Part shown: positions 7,865 to 16,482 of the stretch, piece by piece
How the letters are laid out: every line of letters begins with the position of its first letter
Numbering within the stretch: the stretch's first letter is position 1
From: DSNY01 sp016861185
Lineage (GTDB): Bacteria > Pseudomonadota > Gammaproteobacteria > Burkholderiales > Burkholderiaceae_F
Direction: 5' to 3'
Length of the DNA stretch: 64,000 nucleotides
NCBI GenBank assembly: GCA_030263275.1
Contig: SZOR01000032.1
Span: 19,170-83,169, forward strand
Notes under the pieces: generated by a model
Told to the model about the DNA's origin: nothing
Databases searched by the model: none
The model's input: the letters and a program-made list of their open reading frames with translations, nothing else
Program-made: the position numbers and the translations under genes

Positions 7865-9532
7865 ATGGATCAGACCACCCGGCGCAGCACGGCCGCGCAC
7901 GTCGAAGAGTCCCCCAACCAGTCGCCGCCGCTCGAGGACTACGACCTTTACACGGCCGACCTTGCGTTGCAGGAGGCGGTGCGCCGCGCGGGCGCGGGCT
8001 GGGCCGAAGCCTGGCTCGCCGAGTTCGGCGCGCAGCTCGGCCGTGTCGAGACGATCGCCCTTGGCGCCGCGGCGAACCGCAACCCGCCGACGCTGCACAC
8101 GCACGATCGCATCGGCAACCGACGCGACGAAGTCGAATTCCATCCCGCGTATCACGAACTGATGGCGCTCGGCTTCGGCGCGGGGCTGCATTCGTCGCCG
8201 TGGGCCGAGCCGCGTGCCGGCGCGCACGCGGCGCGCGCAGCCGCCTACGTCCTGTACGGGCAGGTCGAAAGCGGCACGCAGTGCCCGATGACGATGACCT
8301 ATGCGTCGATCGCGGTGCTCGCGAAGCATGCGGCGGGCCTGCCCGCGATGACCGACATCTGGCTGCCGCGGCTGTACGCGCGCAACTACGACCCGCGCTT
8401 CGCGCCGATCCGGAGCAAGACCGGCGCGAGCATCGGCATGGGCATGACCGAAAAGCAGGGCGGCTCCGACGTGCGCAGCAACACCTCGCGCGCCGAACCC
8501 GCGGGTCGCGACGGCGCGTACCGGATCACCGGACACAAGTGGTTTTTCTCGGCGCCGATGTGCGACGCGTTCCTCGCGCTCGCGCAGGCGCCGGGCGGGC
8601 TGACCTGCTTCTTCCTGCCGCGGCATCTGGACGACGGCGCGCGCAACGCGCTGCGGCTCGTGCGGCTGAAGGACAAGCTCGGCAACCGCTCGAACGCGAG
8701 CGCCGAGGTCGAATTCGAGCAGGCGGTCGCCTGGCGCGTCGGCGAAGAAGGCCGCGGCGTGGCGACGATCCTCGAAATGGTCAACTACACGCGGCTCGAC
8801 TGCGCGACCGCGAGCAGCGGGCTGATGCGGCAGGCGCTCGTGCAGGCGATCCATCACGCGCGCCATCGGAGCGCGTTCGGCCGCCGGCTCGTCGAGCAGC
8901 CGCTGATGCGCAACGTGCTCGCGGATCTGGCGCTCGAGTCCGAAGCGGCGACCGCGCTCGCGCTGCGGCTCGCCGCCGCGTACGACCGCACCGAAGAGCA
9001 CGAACAGGCGCTGCGCCGGCTGCTGACGCCGGCGGCGAAGTACTGGATCTGCAAGCGGCTCGCGCCGTTCGCAGAGGAGGCAATGGAAGTGCTCGGCGGC
9101 AACGGCTACGTCGAGGATTCGATCATGCCGCGCATCTACCGCGAGGCGCCGGTCAATTCGATCTGGGAAGGCTCGGGCAACGTGATGTGCCTGGACGTGA
9201 TGCGCGCGGCGAACCGCAACGGCGAAAGTCTGGCCGCGCTGTTCGACGAGTTGGACGCGGCGCGCGGCGGCGACGCGCGGCTCGATGCGTTCGTCGAATC
9301 CTTGCGGCGCGATCTTGCCGATCCGGCGGAACGCGAGCCGGTCGCGCGGCGGCTCACCGAGCGCATCGCGCTCGCGCTGCAGGGCGCGCTGCTCGCGCGG
9401 CACGCGCCGAAGGAGGTCGCCGACGCGTTCTGCGCGTCGCGGCTGCAAGGCGATTGGGGTGCGTGCTTCGGCACGCTGCCCGCCGGAGCCGCGTTCGCGC
9501 AGATCATCGAGCGGGCGTGGCCGAGCACATGA
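7865..9532 (+). CDS. aidB: AidB-type acyl-CoA dehydrogenase family protein
   Basis: This is a 555-residue FAD-dependent protein of the acyl-CoA dehydrogenase fold. Blocks shared with E. coli AidB, recalled from the family, include ESGTQCPMTMTYA, GMGMTEKQGGSDVRSNT, GHKWFFSAPMCDAF, RLKDKLGNRSNASAEVEF, TPAAKYWICKR, EAMEVLGGNGY and PVNSIWEGSGNVMCLDV. AidB is part of the adaptive response to alkylation in E. coli and binds DNA; whether this homologue does so is inference. The start at 7865 is the only ATG before the conserved ESPNQSPPLEDYDLY block. Confidence 0.9.
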   Translation: MDQTTRRSTAAHVEESPNQSPPLEDYDLYTADLALQEAVRRAGAGWAEAWLAEFGAQLGRVETIALGAAANRNPPTLHTHDRIGNRRDEVEFHPAYHELMALGFGAGLHSSPWAEPRAGAHAARAAAYVLYGQVESGTQCPMTMTYASIAVLAKHAAGLPAMTDIWLPRLYARNYDPRFAPIRSKTGASIGMGMTEKQGGSDVRSNTSRAEPAGRDGAYRITGHKWFFSAPMCDAFLALAQAPGGLTCFFLPRHLDDGARNALRLVRLKDKLGNRSNASAEVEFEQAVAWRVGEEGRGVATILEMVNYTRLDCATASSGLMRQALVQAIHHARHRSAFGRRLVEQPLMRNVLADLALESEAATALALRLAAAYDRTEEHEQALRRLLTPAAKYWICKRLAPFAEEAMEVLGGNGYVEDSIMPRIYREAPVNSIWEGSGNVMCLDVMRAANRNGESLAALFDELDAARGGDARLDAFVESLRRDLADPAEREPVARRLTERIALALQGALLARHAPKEVADAFCASRLQGDWGACFGTLPAGAAFAQIIERAWPST

Positions 9533-9597
9533 TTCACCCGCGCATCAGCGGGACGAACTTCTCGCTGAGGGCGCCCTAATACGCGCCAGGCTGGGCT

Positions 9598-10023
9598 CTA
9601 CGTGGCCGCTGGCGACGCCTTGGCGTAGCTGACGACATGGTGCGCCACCAACCCTGAAGCGCCGCCGGTGCTGTCGACCGTTCCATAGGCGGTGCGCCGG
9701 CCCAGCTTCAACACCTTAGCGTGGCACACGACGTTCTCGTTCGCGGCACGCCGAAGAAACGTCGACTTCATGTCCGACGTGACCCACTGCTCGTCGACGC
9801 CCCGCAGCGTCATGATCGCCAGCCACATTGCGACGTCCGCGGCACCCATCAGCGCCATCCCGCTGACGATGCCGCCCGGCCGTTCCAAGGACCGGCGAAA
9901 AGGCAACAGCACCCGGCATTCGCCTTCACCGCACGACACCACGGACATTCCGTAGGCGGCGAGGAACGGCGTCCGCTCCAGTACCGCATTGAGCTCCTGC
10001 GCGCTGGGAGATCTGGACGTCAT
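9598..10023 (-). CDS. PaaI-like hotdog-fold thioesterase
   Basis: The 141-residue protein fits the PaaI/4HBT thioesterase group that hydrolyses acyl- or aryl-CoA esters. The hotdog helix and loop appear as LERPGGIVSGMALMGAADVAMWLAI, with the catalytic-region G-G and D positions. The following strands are TSDMKSTFLRRA and VCHAKVLKLGRRTAYGTVD. The start MTSRSPSAQELNAVLERT is chosen because upstream codons in the frame look non-conserved; its ribosome site is weak. It lies downstream of the PaaA-like gene on the same strand, 188 bp away. It may act on a CoA thioester made by that island. Confidence 0.8.
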   Translation of the reverse strand: MTSRSPSAQELNAVLERTPFLAAYGMSVVSCGEGECRVLLPFRRSLERPGGIVSGMALMGAADVAMWLAIMTLRGVDEQWVTSDMKSTFLRRAANENVVCHAKVLKLGRRTAYGTVDSTGGASGLVAHHVVSYAKASPAAT

Positions 10024-10211
10024 TGGGTTCGGTGCACTTCCGGACAGCGAATACAAACGTGCTCGGCTTCGGTCGGCAATGCCCGCGCCGCACCAGAGGG
10101 AAGCCGAACTGCGACTCCACGCAGGCATGGCGCGATCGGTCCGGCGCCGATCGGGCGCATTATTGATCGACCGGCGCCACACGCACCCCGGAGCCCTTGA
10201 CGCCCTCCGGT

Positions 10212-10937
10212 TCAGACGAACTTTCGCCGCGAAGGGTCGTCTTCGGGAACCCTGTAACCCAAACGATTGATGTGGCTGGCGATCTCGGCCTTGTACAGGT
10301 TTCGCAGCTCCGCGTTCGTGTGCTTTCGCAAGCCCCACCGCACTGCCGCCTCGGCGCGTCTTGAATCGGAACGGCCGAACATATCCAGCGCGAGCGGGTA
10401 AAAGCGTTCCAGCGCGGCTTGCGCGCGGTCCTTCGACGCTTCCGTTTGCGCCGCGGCTCGCATGAGTGCCACCCCATGAGCGAAATGTCCGGCTTCCTCC
10501 TTGAGTATCGACGCCGCAACAGAAGTGAGCGGCGTGTAGCTGCTGTCAACCATCTCCTTGATCTGGAAGTGCCCTTCAAGCTCGCATAGGAAGCTGAACG
10601 CCGCCCGCTCTTCCCAGTGTGTGAACACGACGTTCATGCTGTCGGCAGCGAAGTAGCGGCGCGCCGCTTTCGGTTGTTGGACGACGTGGTCGAGACTGAC
10701 GCCCAGATCTCGAAGAAGACCAGCGAACCGCCGAAAGTGATCAACCTCCTCCGCCGCAAATTTGGCGCAAACGTACCGTTCGTCGGCGTTCGGCGCCAAC
10801 GGGTAAAAGGAGTCCATGTAGGTGTCGCCCGCGGATAGCTCGCCTTCACCGTTCGCGGCCAATTGGTGGATCAGCACCTCCTTGTACTCCGCCGGGAGCT
10901 TGTTGAGGTCGCCGATCCCGACCCGATCCGTGAACAT
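10212..10937 (-). CDS. Orphan PaaA-like ferritin-type di-iron oxygenase component
   Basis: The 241-residue protein resembles PaaA, the catalytic subunit of the phenylacetyl-CoA epoxidase. Shared layout includes LPAEYKEVLIHQL at about 14, a first carboxylate-His motif AAEEVDHF at about 61, CELEGHF at about 117, a second motif LKEEAGHFAHG at about 144, and a C-terminal block RFYPLALDMFG ... NELRNLYKAE. These supply the Glu and His ligands of a di-iron centre. The usual partners PaaB-PaaE are absent here, and the protein is shorter than E. coli PaaA (309 aa), so substrate and redox partner are unknown. AAGGAGGT lies four bases before the ATG. Confidence 0.82.
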   Translation of the reverse strand: MFTDRVGIGDLNKLPAEYKEVLIHQLAANGEGELSAGDTYMDSFYPLAPNADERYVCAKFAAEEVDHFRRFAGLLRDLGVSLDHVVQQPKAARRYFAADSMNVVFTHWEERAAFSFLCELEGHFQIKEMVDSSYTPLTSVAASILKEEAGHFAHGVALMRAAAQTEASKDRAQAALERFYPLALDMFGRSDSRRAEAAVRWGLRKHTNAELRNLYKAEIASHINRLGYRVPEDDPSRRKFV

Positions 10938-11065
10938 CTATTACCTCCTTGTCCCGACATCGAAGCATGTCACCCAACGGCGTTCCGCATCCATTGCCGA
11001 TTCGCGCCGCGGGCGTCACGTCACGTTCGTGCACCGATCTTGCGAGCTGATGCTCCGCCGACCGT

Positions 11066-11938
11066 CTAGGTACACCTTGCGTGCGCAAGCGCGTTCGCAG
11101 CCGCCACCCGGTCCGCGCCTTGCTGCAGACCTTGATCCGACAGCGCTTCCTTCTCGGTGTGTGGCCGAACCAGCAAGCGGTCCAAGGCATCCCAAAGCGC
11201 CGCCAATGAATCAAGAAAATCCCTCACTCCTTCCCGGATCAACCCCGCATTCGTGACATCGAGCGCCGCAGTAACCGCTTCGACCACATTGTTCTCGTGG
11301 TGCTGTTCTGCACCGATCTCGCCCCAGTGCTCTGCGAGGTAATGCATTTCTGGATCGTCCAGCTTCACGCCGTAATTGCCGCTGTCTACGATGGCACGCT
11401 TCTCCCCCGGAATGAGCGATCGATTTGAGATGATCTCGAGCGCCAAGGCGGTACCAAGGTTCTTCCATGTTGCCGTCGGACTCGCGTCGTTGCGGCGCCG
11501 AAAAACGGAAATTGCTGCTGCCGTTTGGGGCAACAGGCCGGTCTCATGGTCGTAACCGGGCGTGTCGCCCAACAGCAGGTCGGAACACCGCTTAAGTCCT
11601 TTCTCGACCTTCTCCTGGGAGTCGATTTCGTCAAATACGATGCTCGGACTTGACCGATTCACGAGGTGTCCCGCCATCAGGGCAAGATCGGCCCCATGAT
11701 CGGACTCACTTGCGACGATCTCTCTTATGAGCTTGCTCTGTTGCTCGAGTCCAAGCGCATCGAGACCGTCAGGAAAGGCAAGGCCAGGGCGAGTGGAGGC
11801 GCAGAAGCACTGGATCTGATGAAAAAGCGCTGCGAGCGACTTCGGCGGCAGTCTTCGGGCGGCCCAATGATCCCAGATCGGATGTGTGTAGGCCCGGTGC
11901 GTTCGAATCTCACGAACGAGTTCGTCGACAGTCAGCAT
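11066..11938 (-). CDS. Haem-oxygenase-fold iron enzyme (iron-containing redox enzyme family)
   Basis: The 290-residue product looks like a member of the TENA/PqqC/haem-oxygenase-like non-haem iron (HDO-type) group. Helical segments start MLTVDELVREIRTHRAYTH. Candidate metal ligands occur in VASESDHGADL (about residue 90), in LALEIISNRSLIPG, and in the MHYLAEHWGEIGAEQHHENN block at about 217-235. Such enzymes oxidise or cleave small molecules with O2. A strong AAGGAGA site decides the start at 11938; the frame is open for 86 more codons upstream, so an N-terminal extension is possible. It lies 128 bp upstream of the PaaA-like gene on the same strand. Confidence 0.75.
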   Translation of the reverse strand: MLTVDELVREIRTHRAYTHPIWDHWAARRLPPKSLAALFHQIQCFCASTRPGLAFPDGLDALGLEQQSKLIREIVASESDHGADLALMAGHLVNRSSPSIVFDEIDSQEKVEKGLKRCSDLLLGDTPGYDHETGLLPQTAAAISVFRRRNDASPTATWKNLGTALALEIISNRSLIPGEKRAIVDSGNYGVKLDDPEMHYLAEHWGEIGAEQHHENNVVEAVTAALDVTNAGLIREGVRDFLDSLAALWDALDRLLVRPHTEKEALSDQGLQQGADRVAAANALAHARCT

Positions 11939-12614
11939 CACAAGGTCTCCTTCGTGGGGGTTAGAAGCAGTGCCAGCGCCGGAATGCGCACCATCTGTCG
12001 ATGGCGGCCACAGTTCCATGATTTCGCGTCGAACCGCGCAGCTAAAGCTCGTACTCAGGGCTTCCAGCACGCCGAGCCGTTTCAGAGCAACATCGCCAGC
12101 AAGCTGTCTCCAGTCGTGTTCCAACGCGTACTTGTCAGTGAGACCTGGTTTGGCCATGAGGCTATGCGTTGCGACCGACTGAGAACTTGAGTACATGCAG
12201 CAAGCATGCGGAGCGATGTCAGCAACTTGACCACAACTTGCGCGGCCGAACCTAGTCGAAAGTTGCCGTTCTGGTCAGAACTTGCCCGCGACCTTGCCCA
12301 AACTCGCGGGACAACGAGGTTCGGGCCTTCCATCGCGCGAATATCGGATTGCCGAGGGCGTATGCAGGGGCGTACCGTTTCAGCTCGCGTCCCGATGAAC
12401 CTGGTGGTGGATGTCGCAGGGATGCGAGTTGGTGTTGGTGTAGCCAGGAACGACGGACAGCCATAGCGCGTCCGTTCAGCGCATCCGGACCGGTCCATGA
12501 CGCGTCGTTGCCCAACGAATGGCAGCTGACGAGTCGTGGCCGGGGTCATGTGTGCGCGAACTTCGGTTCGATGCGCCGCACCCGTTCGACCAAGCGTACG
12601 CAAAGAGGTAAAGG
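11939..12614. other. Divergent intergenic region of the oxygenase island
   Basis: These 676 bases separate the divergent iron-enzyme and AraC genes. No independent gene is convincing. The minus-strand frame stays open to about 12196, so part could be an N-terminal extension of the iron enzyme. The region is visibly less GC-rich than its surroundings and holds the AACTTG cluster at 12184-12284. Promoters for both genes should lie here, but no clear -35/-10 pair was identified. Confidence 0.5.
12184..12284. repeat. Cluster of AACTTG motifs, possible regulator-binding array
   Basis: AACTTG occurs at 12184, 12224, 12235 and 12279, and an inverted copy (AAGTTG) lies at 12260. Five copies within 101 bases is more than expected by chance in DNA of this composition. 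AraC-family regulators bind direct repeats, so this may be an operator for the adjacent regulator; that is inference. Confidence 0.35.
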
Positions 12615-13511
12615 ATGCTTCGGTTGCCGGAGTTCGACTTTTCCGACGCGGAGACGAACGCTCGGATATTCGGTATGCCACCTGACCTTTCGAGCCGCTC
12701 TGCGGGCTGGCGGGGCATCTACTTCGAACGCAGGCACGATGGCCAATTCTCGACCGAGCCTCATGTCATGCAGAAGCACTACCTGATGGTCAAACTGAAC
12801 GCTCGATCGGAGGCCACCCGCATCGCAGATGGGCGAGTCGTCAAGGAGGCGCAGCAGCGTGGCTCCACGGCGTACGTCCCCCACGGCTGCCCGCACCAGG
12901 TCATCTACCCAAAGAGCATGGGCGAGTTGTTCTTCATTTCGCTCGACCCGAACCTTGTCGTGGCTGTCGCGGAACAGATGGATCCGCCGGTCCGCTTTGA
13001 CGGCCATCCCGTGTTTGCGAATTCGATCGACTCGCTCGTCACGGCTATCGGGCTGGAGCTTGATCGGGACCTGCAGGAAGGCAACCTTCACGGACCGTTG
13101 CTCGCCGACGCCGCGGCCCAGGTCCTGGCAGCTCACTTGATACGTCTCTGCCGTGGTCGGTCGTCCACTCGAGAATCGCCGGCGCGGCTGCGGCTGTCGG
13201 AGGCGCGCTTGAGGGCCGTAACCGAGTATGTGGATGCCAATCTGGATCAGCCGATACGGTTAGTCGACATGGCGGCGCAGGCCGGATTGAGCCAGTACCA
13301 CTTTTGCCGAGCTTTCAGAGCGGCCACGGGCTTGCCCCCGCATCGATTCGTGCTGGCGCGCCGGATCGAAGTAGCGCGAGAGCGCCTGAGAAACCGCGCA
13401 CTGTCCATACAGGAGGTGGCGTTCTCAGTGGGTTTCGCCGATGCGGGCCAATTCGCCAAGCGATTCAGAAAGGCGACAGGGCTTTCTCCACGCGAATTTC
13501 GGCGCTCGTAG
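12615..13511 (+). CDS. AraC family transcriptional regulator
   Basis: The 298-residue protein has an N-terminal effector/cupin-like region (FSTEPHVMQKHYLMVKLN, GSTAYVPHGCPHQVIYP) and a C-terminal AraC DNA-binding domain from about residue 198. The first helix-turn-helix is IRLVDMAAQAGLSQYHFCRAF and the second is SIQEVAFSVGFADAGQFAKRF, ending GLSPREFRR. An AGAGGTAAAGG ribosome site precedes the ATG. It is divergent from the iron enzyme and PaaA-like genes and probably controls them. Its N-terminal half resembles regulators of small-molecule catabolic operons; the effector is unknown. Confidence 0.92.
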   Translation: MLRLPEFDFSDAETNARIFGMPPDLSSRSAGWRGIYFERRHDGQFSTEPHVMQKHYLMVKLNARSEATRIADGRVVKEAQQRGSTAYVPHGCPHQVIYPKSMGELFFISLDPNLVVAVAEQMDPPVRFDGHPVFANSIDSLVTAIGLELDRDLQEGNLHGPLLADAAAQVLAAHLIRLCRGRSSTRESPARLRLSEARLRAVTEYVDANLDQPIRLVDMAAQAGLSQYHFCRAFRAATGLPPHRFVLARRIEVARERLRNRALSIQEVAFSVGFADAGQFAKRFRKATGLSPREFRRS

Positions 13512-13558
13512 CGCCGCTTCGACGTTGCGCCTCGGAGGCCGACGATTCGTGGGCTGAA

Positions 13559-14800
13559 TCAGCGCACGGTCACGCGCGCCCACTTGCGCTTGCCGACCTG
13601 CACGACGTAGGTCCCGGGTTTCACGAGCAGCGCGCGGTCGGCGATCTTCCGGCCGTCGATCTTGACGCCGCCCTGCTCGACGTTGCGGATCGCCTCCGAG
13701 GTCGACGGTGCGAGCCCGGCTTCCTTGAGCAGCGCGGCGATCGCGATGCCGCCCTTGTCGCCGGCGGCAAAGCTGAACTCCGGCATCTCGTTCGGCACGG
13801 CCCCTGCCCTGAAGCGCGCCATGAACTCGAATTCAGCGAGGTTGGCGTCGCGGCTCGAATGGAAGCGTGCGACGATCTCCTTGGCGAGCAGCACCTTGAT
13901 GTCGCGCGGATTGCGCCCTTCCTGCGCCTGCCGCTTCAACTGCGCGATCTCGTCATTCGAACGCATCGACAGCAGGTCGTACCAGCGCCACATCTGCTCG
14001 TCGGAGATCGACATGATCTTGCCGAACATCTCGAACGGCCGTTCGGTGATGCCGACGTAGTTGTTCTTCGATTTCGACATCTTCTCGACGCCGTCGAGCC
14101 CTTCGAGCAGCGGCATCGTTAGGATGCACTGCGGCTCCTGGCCGTAGTGGCGCTGCAGCTCGCGGCCGACCAGCAGGTTGAACTTCTGGTCGGTGCCGCC
14201 GAGCTCCAGATCCGCCTGCAGCGCGACCGAGTCGTAACCCTGCATCAGCGGATAGAGCAGCTCGTGCATCGCGATCGGTGCGTTCTCGCGCATCCGCTTG
14301 GCGAAGTCGTCGCGCTCGAGCAGCCGCGCCAGCGTGTACTTGGCGGCGAGCTTGATCATGCCGTCGGCGCCGAGCGGGATCGACCACTCGGAGTTGTAGC
14401 GGATCTCGGTCCTCGCGCGGTCGAGCACGAGCGCGGCCTGTTCGAAGTAGGTCTTCGCGTTCGCCTCGATCTGCTCGCGGGTCAGCGGCGGGCGTGTCGT
14501 GTTGCGGCCGCTCGGGTCGCCGATCATCGACGTAAAGTCGCCGATCAGGAAGATCACCGTGTGGCCGAGGTCCTGCAGCTGTCGAAGCTTGTTGAGAACG
14601 ACCGTGTGGCCGAGGTGGATGTCGGGCGCGGTCGGGTCGAGCCCGAGCTTGCAGCGCAGCGGCTTGCCGGTCGCCTGCGAGCGCGCGAGCTTGTGCGCGA
14701 ACTCGGCTTCGATCAGCAGTTCGTCGCAGCCGCGCTTGACCAGCGCGAGCGCGCGTTCGACTTCGGGCGTGATGGGGTAGTCGGAATCGTGGTGGGACAT
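13559..14800 (-). CDS. tyrS: Tyrosyl-tRNA synthetase
   Basis: This class I aminoacyl-tRNA synthetase charges tRNA-Tyr. The 413 residues include the HIGH-type motif HLGH (residues 62-65), the KMSKS loop (EKMSKSKNNY, about 245) and a C-terminal S4 RNA-binding domain (STSEAIRNVEQGGVKIDG, GTYVVQVGKRKWARV). It belongs to the longer TyrRS subfamily usual in beta- and gammaproteobacteria. An ATG six codons upstream (14818) is an alternative start; neither has a strong ribosome site. It is divergent from anmK with 92 bp between them, a common betaproteobacterial arrangement. Confidence 0.97.
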   Translation of the reverse strand: MSHHDSDYPITPEVERALALVKRGCDELLIEAEFAHKLARSQATGKPLRCKLGLDPTAPDIHLGHTVVLNKLRQLQDLGHTVIFLIGDFTSMIGDPSGRNTTRPPLTREQIEANAKTYFEQAALVLDRARTEIRYNSEWSIPLGADGMIKLAAKYTLARLLERDDFAKRMRENAPIAMHELLYPLMQGYDSVALQADLELGGTDQKFNLLVGRELQRHYGQEPQCILTMPLLEGLDGVEKMSKSKNNYVGITERPFEMFGKIMSISDEQMWRWYDLLSMRSNDEIAQLKRQAQEGRNPRDIKVLLAKEIVARFHSSRDANLAEFEFMARFRAGAVPNEMPEFSFAAGDKGGIAIAALLKEAGLAPSTSEAIRNVEQGGVKIDGRKIADRALLVKPGTYVVQVGKRKWARVTVR

Positions 14801-14892
14801 CGGGCGAGGCGGCCGCATCCGGCGTTCACCGGCTGGCGCAAAGTGCGAGCGCGGAGTCTAATTGATGCCACCTCGCAGGCGAGGAACGACCT

Positions 14893-16002
14893 ATGACGCG
14901 AGCGAAGGCGCTCTACATCGGTTTGATGTCCGGCACGAGCCTCGACGGCGTCGACGCGCTGCTCGTCGATCTGGGCGGGCTGCGACCGGCAATCAAGTCG
15001 CACGCGCATCACGAGTTCACGGCGGAGCTGCGGCGCGAGCTGTTGCTGCTGAACTCCGCCGGCTGGGACGACTGCCATCGCGCGGCGGTGGCTGCACAGC
15101 ACCTGACGCGGCTGTACGCCGCCGCCGCGGAAGACGTTCTGCGCCACGCGGAGGTCGACGCGGCCGACGTGCGTGCGATCGGCGTGCACGGCCAGACGAT
15201 CCGCCACCGGCCGGACGCGGGTTACACGCTGCAGCTCAACGCGCCGGCGCTGCTGGCGGAGCTGACCGGCATCGATGTCGTCGCCGACTTCCGCAGCCGC
15301 GACATCGCCGCCGGCGGCCAGGGCGCACCGCTGGTACCGGCGTTCCACGCGGCGATCTTCGGCACGGACGAGCCGCGCGCGATCGTCAACATCGGCGGGA
15401 TCGCCAACGTCACCGGGCTGCCCGCGCGTGGCAGCGGCGGCGCGGTGATCGGCTTCGACTGCGGGCCGGGCAACGTGCTGATCGACGCGTGGGCGCAGGA
15501 ACATTCGGGCGAGCTTTACGACCGCGACGGCCACTGGGCGGCGAGCGGGCGCAGCGAGGCGGTCCTGCTCGATGCGCTGCTCGACGAGCCGTTTTTCGCC
15601 GCCCCCCCGCCCAAGAGCACGGGGCGCGATCTGTTCAACATGGAGTGGCTGACGCGCAAGATGGCCGGCCGCCGCTACGACGCGCGCAACGTGCAGGCCA
15701 CGCTGACTCGGCTGACCGCCGTGACGATCGCGCAGGCGATCGAGCGCCACGTTCCGAAGGCGGCCGACGTGATCGTCTGCGGCGGCGGCGCCTACAACAA
15801 GACGCTGCTGCGCATGCTCGCGGAGGAGTGCGCGCCGCGCCCGGTCGCGTGGAGCGAAGCGCTCGGCGTCGCACCCGAGCACGTCGAGGCGATGGCGATG
15901 GCCTGGCTCGCACGCGAGCACGTCGAGCGCCGCCCGGGGAACCTGCCAGCGGTCACCGGCGCACGCGGCCCGCGCGTGCTGGGCTGCCTTTATCCTGCCT
16001 AG
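14893..16002 (+). CDS. anmK: Anhydro-N-acetylmuramic acid kinase
   Basis: AnmK phosphorylates 1,6-anhydro-MurNAc recovered from peptidoglycan turnover to MurNAc-6-P. The 369-residue protein has the ASKHA-fold phosphate motif GLMSGTSLDGVDALLVD at the N-terminus, GVHGQTIRHRP at about 97, VADFRSRDIAAGGQGAPLVP at about 133, IGFDCGPGNVLIDAW at about 192 and VIVCGGGAYN at about 295. GAGGAACGACCT precedes the ATG. Confidence 0.97.
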   Translation: MTRAKALYIGLMSGTSLDGVDALLVDLGGLRPAIKSHAHHEFTAELRRELLLLNSAGWDDCHRAAVAAQHLTRLYAAAAEDVLRHAEVDAADVRAIGVHGQTIRHRPDAGYTLQLNAPALLAELTGIDVVADFRSRDIAAGGQGAPLVPAFHAAIFGTDEPRAIVNIGGIANVTGLPARGSGGAVIGFDCGPGNVLIDAWAQEHSGELYDRDGHWAASGRSEAVLLDALLDEPFFAAPPPKSTGRDLFNMEWLTRKMAGRRYDARNVQATLTRLTAVTIAQAIERHVPKAADVIVCGGGAYNKTLLRMLAEECAPRPVAWSEALGVAPEHVEAMAMAWLAREHVERRPGNLPAVTGARGPRVLGCLYPA

Positions 16003-16032
16003 AAAAAGGTTCGGGGCGCCCGAAGGCGCCCC
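16003..16032 (-). terminator. Rho-independent terminator of erpA
   Basis: A perfect 8-bp stem, GGGGCGCC/GGCGCCCC, with a CGAA tetraloop occupies 16013-16032. Read on the minus strand it is followed by a TTTTT run (16007-16003), so it terminates erpA transcription and also abuts the anmK stop. Confidence 0.85.
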
Positions 16033-16061
16033 GCTCCTTGGGAAACGTCCGGGTTGTCCCG

Positions 16062-16412
16062 TTACACGGAGAAAGACGAGCCGCAGCCGCAGGTCGTCTG
16101 CGCGTTCGGATTCTTGATCACGAACTGCGCGCCTTCGAGGTCCTCTTTGTAGTCGATCTCGGCGCCGACCAGGTACTGATAGCTCATCGAGTCGATCAGC
16201 AGCGTCACGCCGTTCTTCTGCATCGTCGTGTCGTCTTCGTTGACGACCTCGTCGAAGGTGAAGCCGTACTGGAATCCCGAGCAACCGCCGCCCTGCACGA
16301 ACACGCGCAGCTTAAGGTCGGGGTTGCCCTCTTCGTCGATCAACTGCTTGACCTTGGCAGCCGCCGAGTCCGAAAACAGCAGGGGCGCCGGCATCTCAAC
16401 TGCAGCGTTCAT
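16062..16412 (-). CDS. erpA: Iron-sulfur cluster insertion protein ErpA
   Basis: This A-type carrier delivers [4Fe-4S] clusters to apoproteins such as IspG/IspH. The 116-residue length and the three conserved cysteines, one in QGGGCSGFQYGF and two in TTCGCGSSFSV at the C-terminus, are diagnostic. So are FSDSAAAKVKQLIDEEGNPD and NEDDTTMQKNGVTLLID. GGAGAAACCCC precedes the ATG. An FNR-like site lies 57 bp upstream, and the terminator at 16003-16032 follows the gene. Confidence 0.96.
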   Translation of the reverse strand: MNAAVEMPAPLLFSDSAAAKVKQLIDEEGNPDLKLRVFVQGGGCSGFQYGFTFDEVVNEDDTTMQKNGVTLLIDSMSYQYLVGAEIDYKEDLEGAQFVIKNPNAQTTCGCGSSFSV

Positions 16413-16468
16413 GGGGTTTCTCCACTGGAAATTCGCCGGGCCATTATAGGTCCCGTTCGGCCCCGCGG

Positions 16469-16482
16469 TTGACTCAGATCAC
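16469..16482. promoter_or_regulatory. FNR-like site upstream of erpA
   Basis: TTGACTCAGATCAC matches TTGAN6TCAA at all but the last base. It is 57 bp before the erpA start codon and overlaps the end of the bactofilin gene. Iron-sulfur assembly genes are often controlled by FNR- or IscR-type regulators, but a single near-match is weak evidence. Confidence 0.25.
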
